Below, piece after piece: positions 63,706 through 64,000 of a stretch of DNA of 64,000 nt (positions are counted from its first letter, which is position 1; each line of letters begins with the position of its first letter). The position numbers and the translations under genes are program-made. The notes under the pieces are model-generated. The model saw nothing but the letters and a program-made list of their open reading frames with translations, did no database searches and was not told the origin of the DNA. This DNA is from Stomoxys calcitrans (Eukaryota > Arthropoda > Insecta > Diptera > Muscidae), in NCBI RefSeq assembly GCF_963082655.1, contig NC_081553.1, positions 193,133,373 through 193,197,372 on the forward strand, given 5' to 3'.

Positions 63706-64000
63706 AATGACCCAACTACTTGATGAAAGCACTCCTTGTTCTGATGATATAATGGCGCAGTGTCAAACTATTGCCCACTCCATGGAAAATGTCGCGAAAT
63801 CCGTACTTGAGTAGCGGAAGCCATGGTACGACCAAGAGTGTCGAGATGCTACTGGATCCAAGAATACGGCATATAGAGCAACCCTACAATCAGTAGCAAA
63901 GCGCCAGATGAAGGAGAGGTATCGGGAGAAAAGAGAGAGGAGAAACGTCTATTCCGCAGAAAGAAAAAGGAAATGGGAAGACGTGAGTGTGAGCGAAACG
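63706..64000 (+). pseudogene. RTE-like linker fragment (copy 4), runs off the window
   Basis: Close match to 354-650 of copy 1: GACCCAACTACTTGATGAAA, GCACTCCTTGTTCTGATGAT, CGCGAAATCCGTACTTGAGT and ACGTGAGTGTGAGCGAAACG. Small differences include an insertion AAACTATTGCCCACTCCA (63764-63781) and loss of the GAAGCCTTCTCCCTGAAACC stretch. It begins at the edge of family B, so the 5' part is missing, and it probably continues past 64000 into RT. Confidence 0.88.

Overview
This window is repeat-dense nuclear DNA of a higher (calyptrate) fly, most likely a muscid such as Stomoxys, Haematobia or Musca. The assignment rests on the repeats. Many copies of a DINE-1/Helentron-like (HINE-type) element carry blocks I recognise from Drosophila DINE-1 (GACCCCATAAAGTATATATA, the GTCGATCTAGCCATGTCCGT / GTCCGTC block and a GC-rich 3' stem-loop), but they have a muscid-style internal 152-153 bp tandem array. 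Non-LTR retrotransposon remnants, tRNA-derived SINEs and a mariner-type MITE accompany them. I could not support any intact host protein gene, rRNA gene, functional tRNA or CRISPR. Every recognisable protein-coding stretch is a broken retrotransposon.

Layout. 1-2285: decayed RTE-like (APE + RT) retrotransposon. 3590-4320: DINE-like array. 4621-6235: second RTE-like copy, split by a tRNA-derived SINE with a clear target-site duplication (5713-5730 / 6001-6018). 6240-8540: 3' part of an RNase H-bearing non-LTR element in which a 285-bp RNase H segment is repeated four times in tandem. 10027-11512, 13750-14372 and 16572-19782: DINE-like elements, including a head-to-head pair. 14755-15680: about 0.9 kb of (ATTTT)n. 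20936-23690: 124-bp satellite. 24426-29480: a second repeat family ('family B', hallmark TTTGAGTCCCATATTG) with a trimeric higher-order structure, plus a divergent DINE-like array. 30600-31880: tandem duplications, a 50-bp-arm hairpin and a second tRNA-derived SINE family on the minus strand. 32724-34504: a full-length DINE-like element that serves as the reference copy. 34505-36320: GGTACC-rich repeat, RTE-like fragment and DINE fragment. 37076-38390: family B. 38530-41290: 20-bp CGATA/TATCGATA array interrupted by a SINE and a MITE. 41465-43347: two DINE-like elements head-to-tail. 45251-47400: family B unit and a Jockey/LOA-like RT remnant. 47395-48305 and 52420-55100: two arrays of a quasi-palindromic 31-bp repeat, the second with a 1.06-kb higher-order period. 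55411-63695: more DINE-like and family B repeats, SINEs and a second MITE. 63706-64000: another piece of the first RTE-like element.

There is no operon or pathway here. The region reads as nested insertions: SINE into an RTE element, MITE into family B, SINE and MITE into the CGATA satellite, and DINE copies against each other. Tandem amplification has acted on several elements. The spacers (2.3-3.6, 8.5-10, 11.5-13.7, 19.8-20.9, 23.7-24.4, 29.5-30.6, 43.8-45.2, 48.5-51.6 and 60.6-61.7 kb) are lower-copy sequence with microsatellites and could be intronic or intergenic DNA of a host gene lying outside the window.
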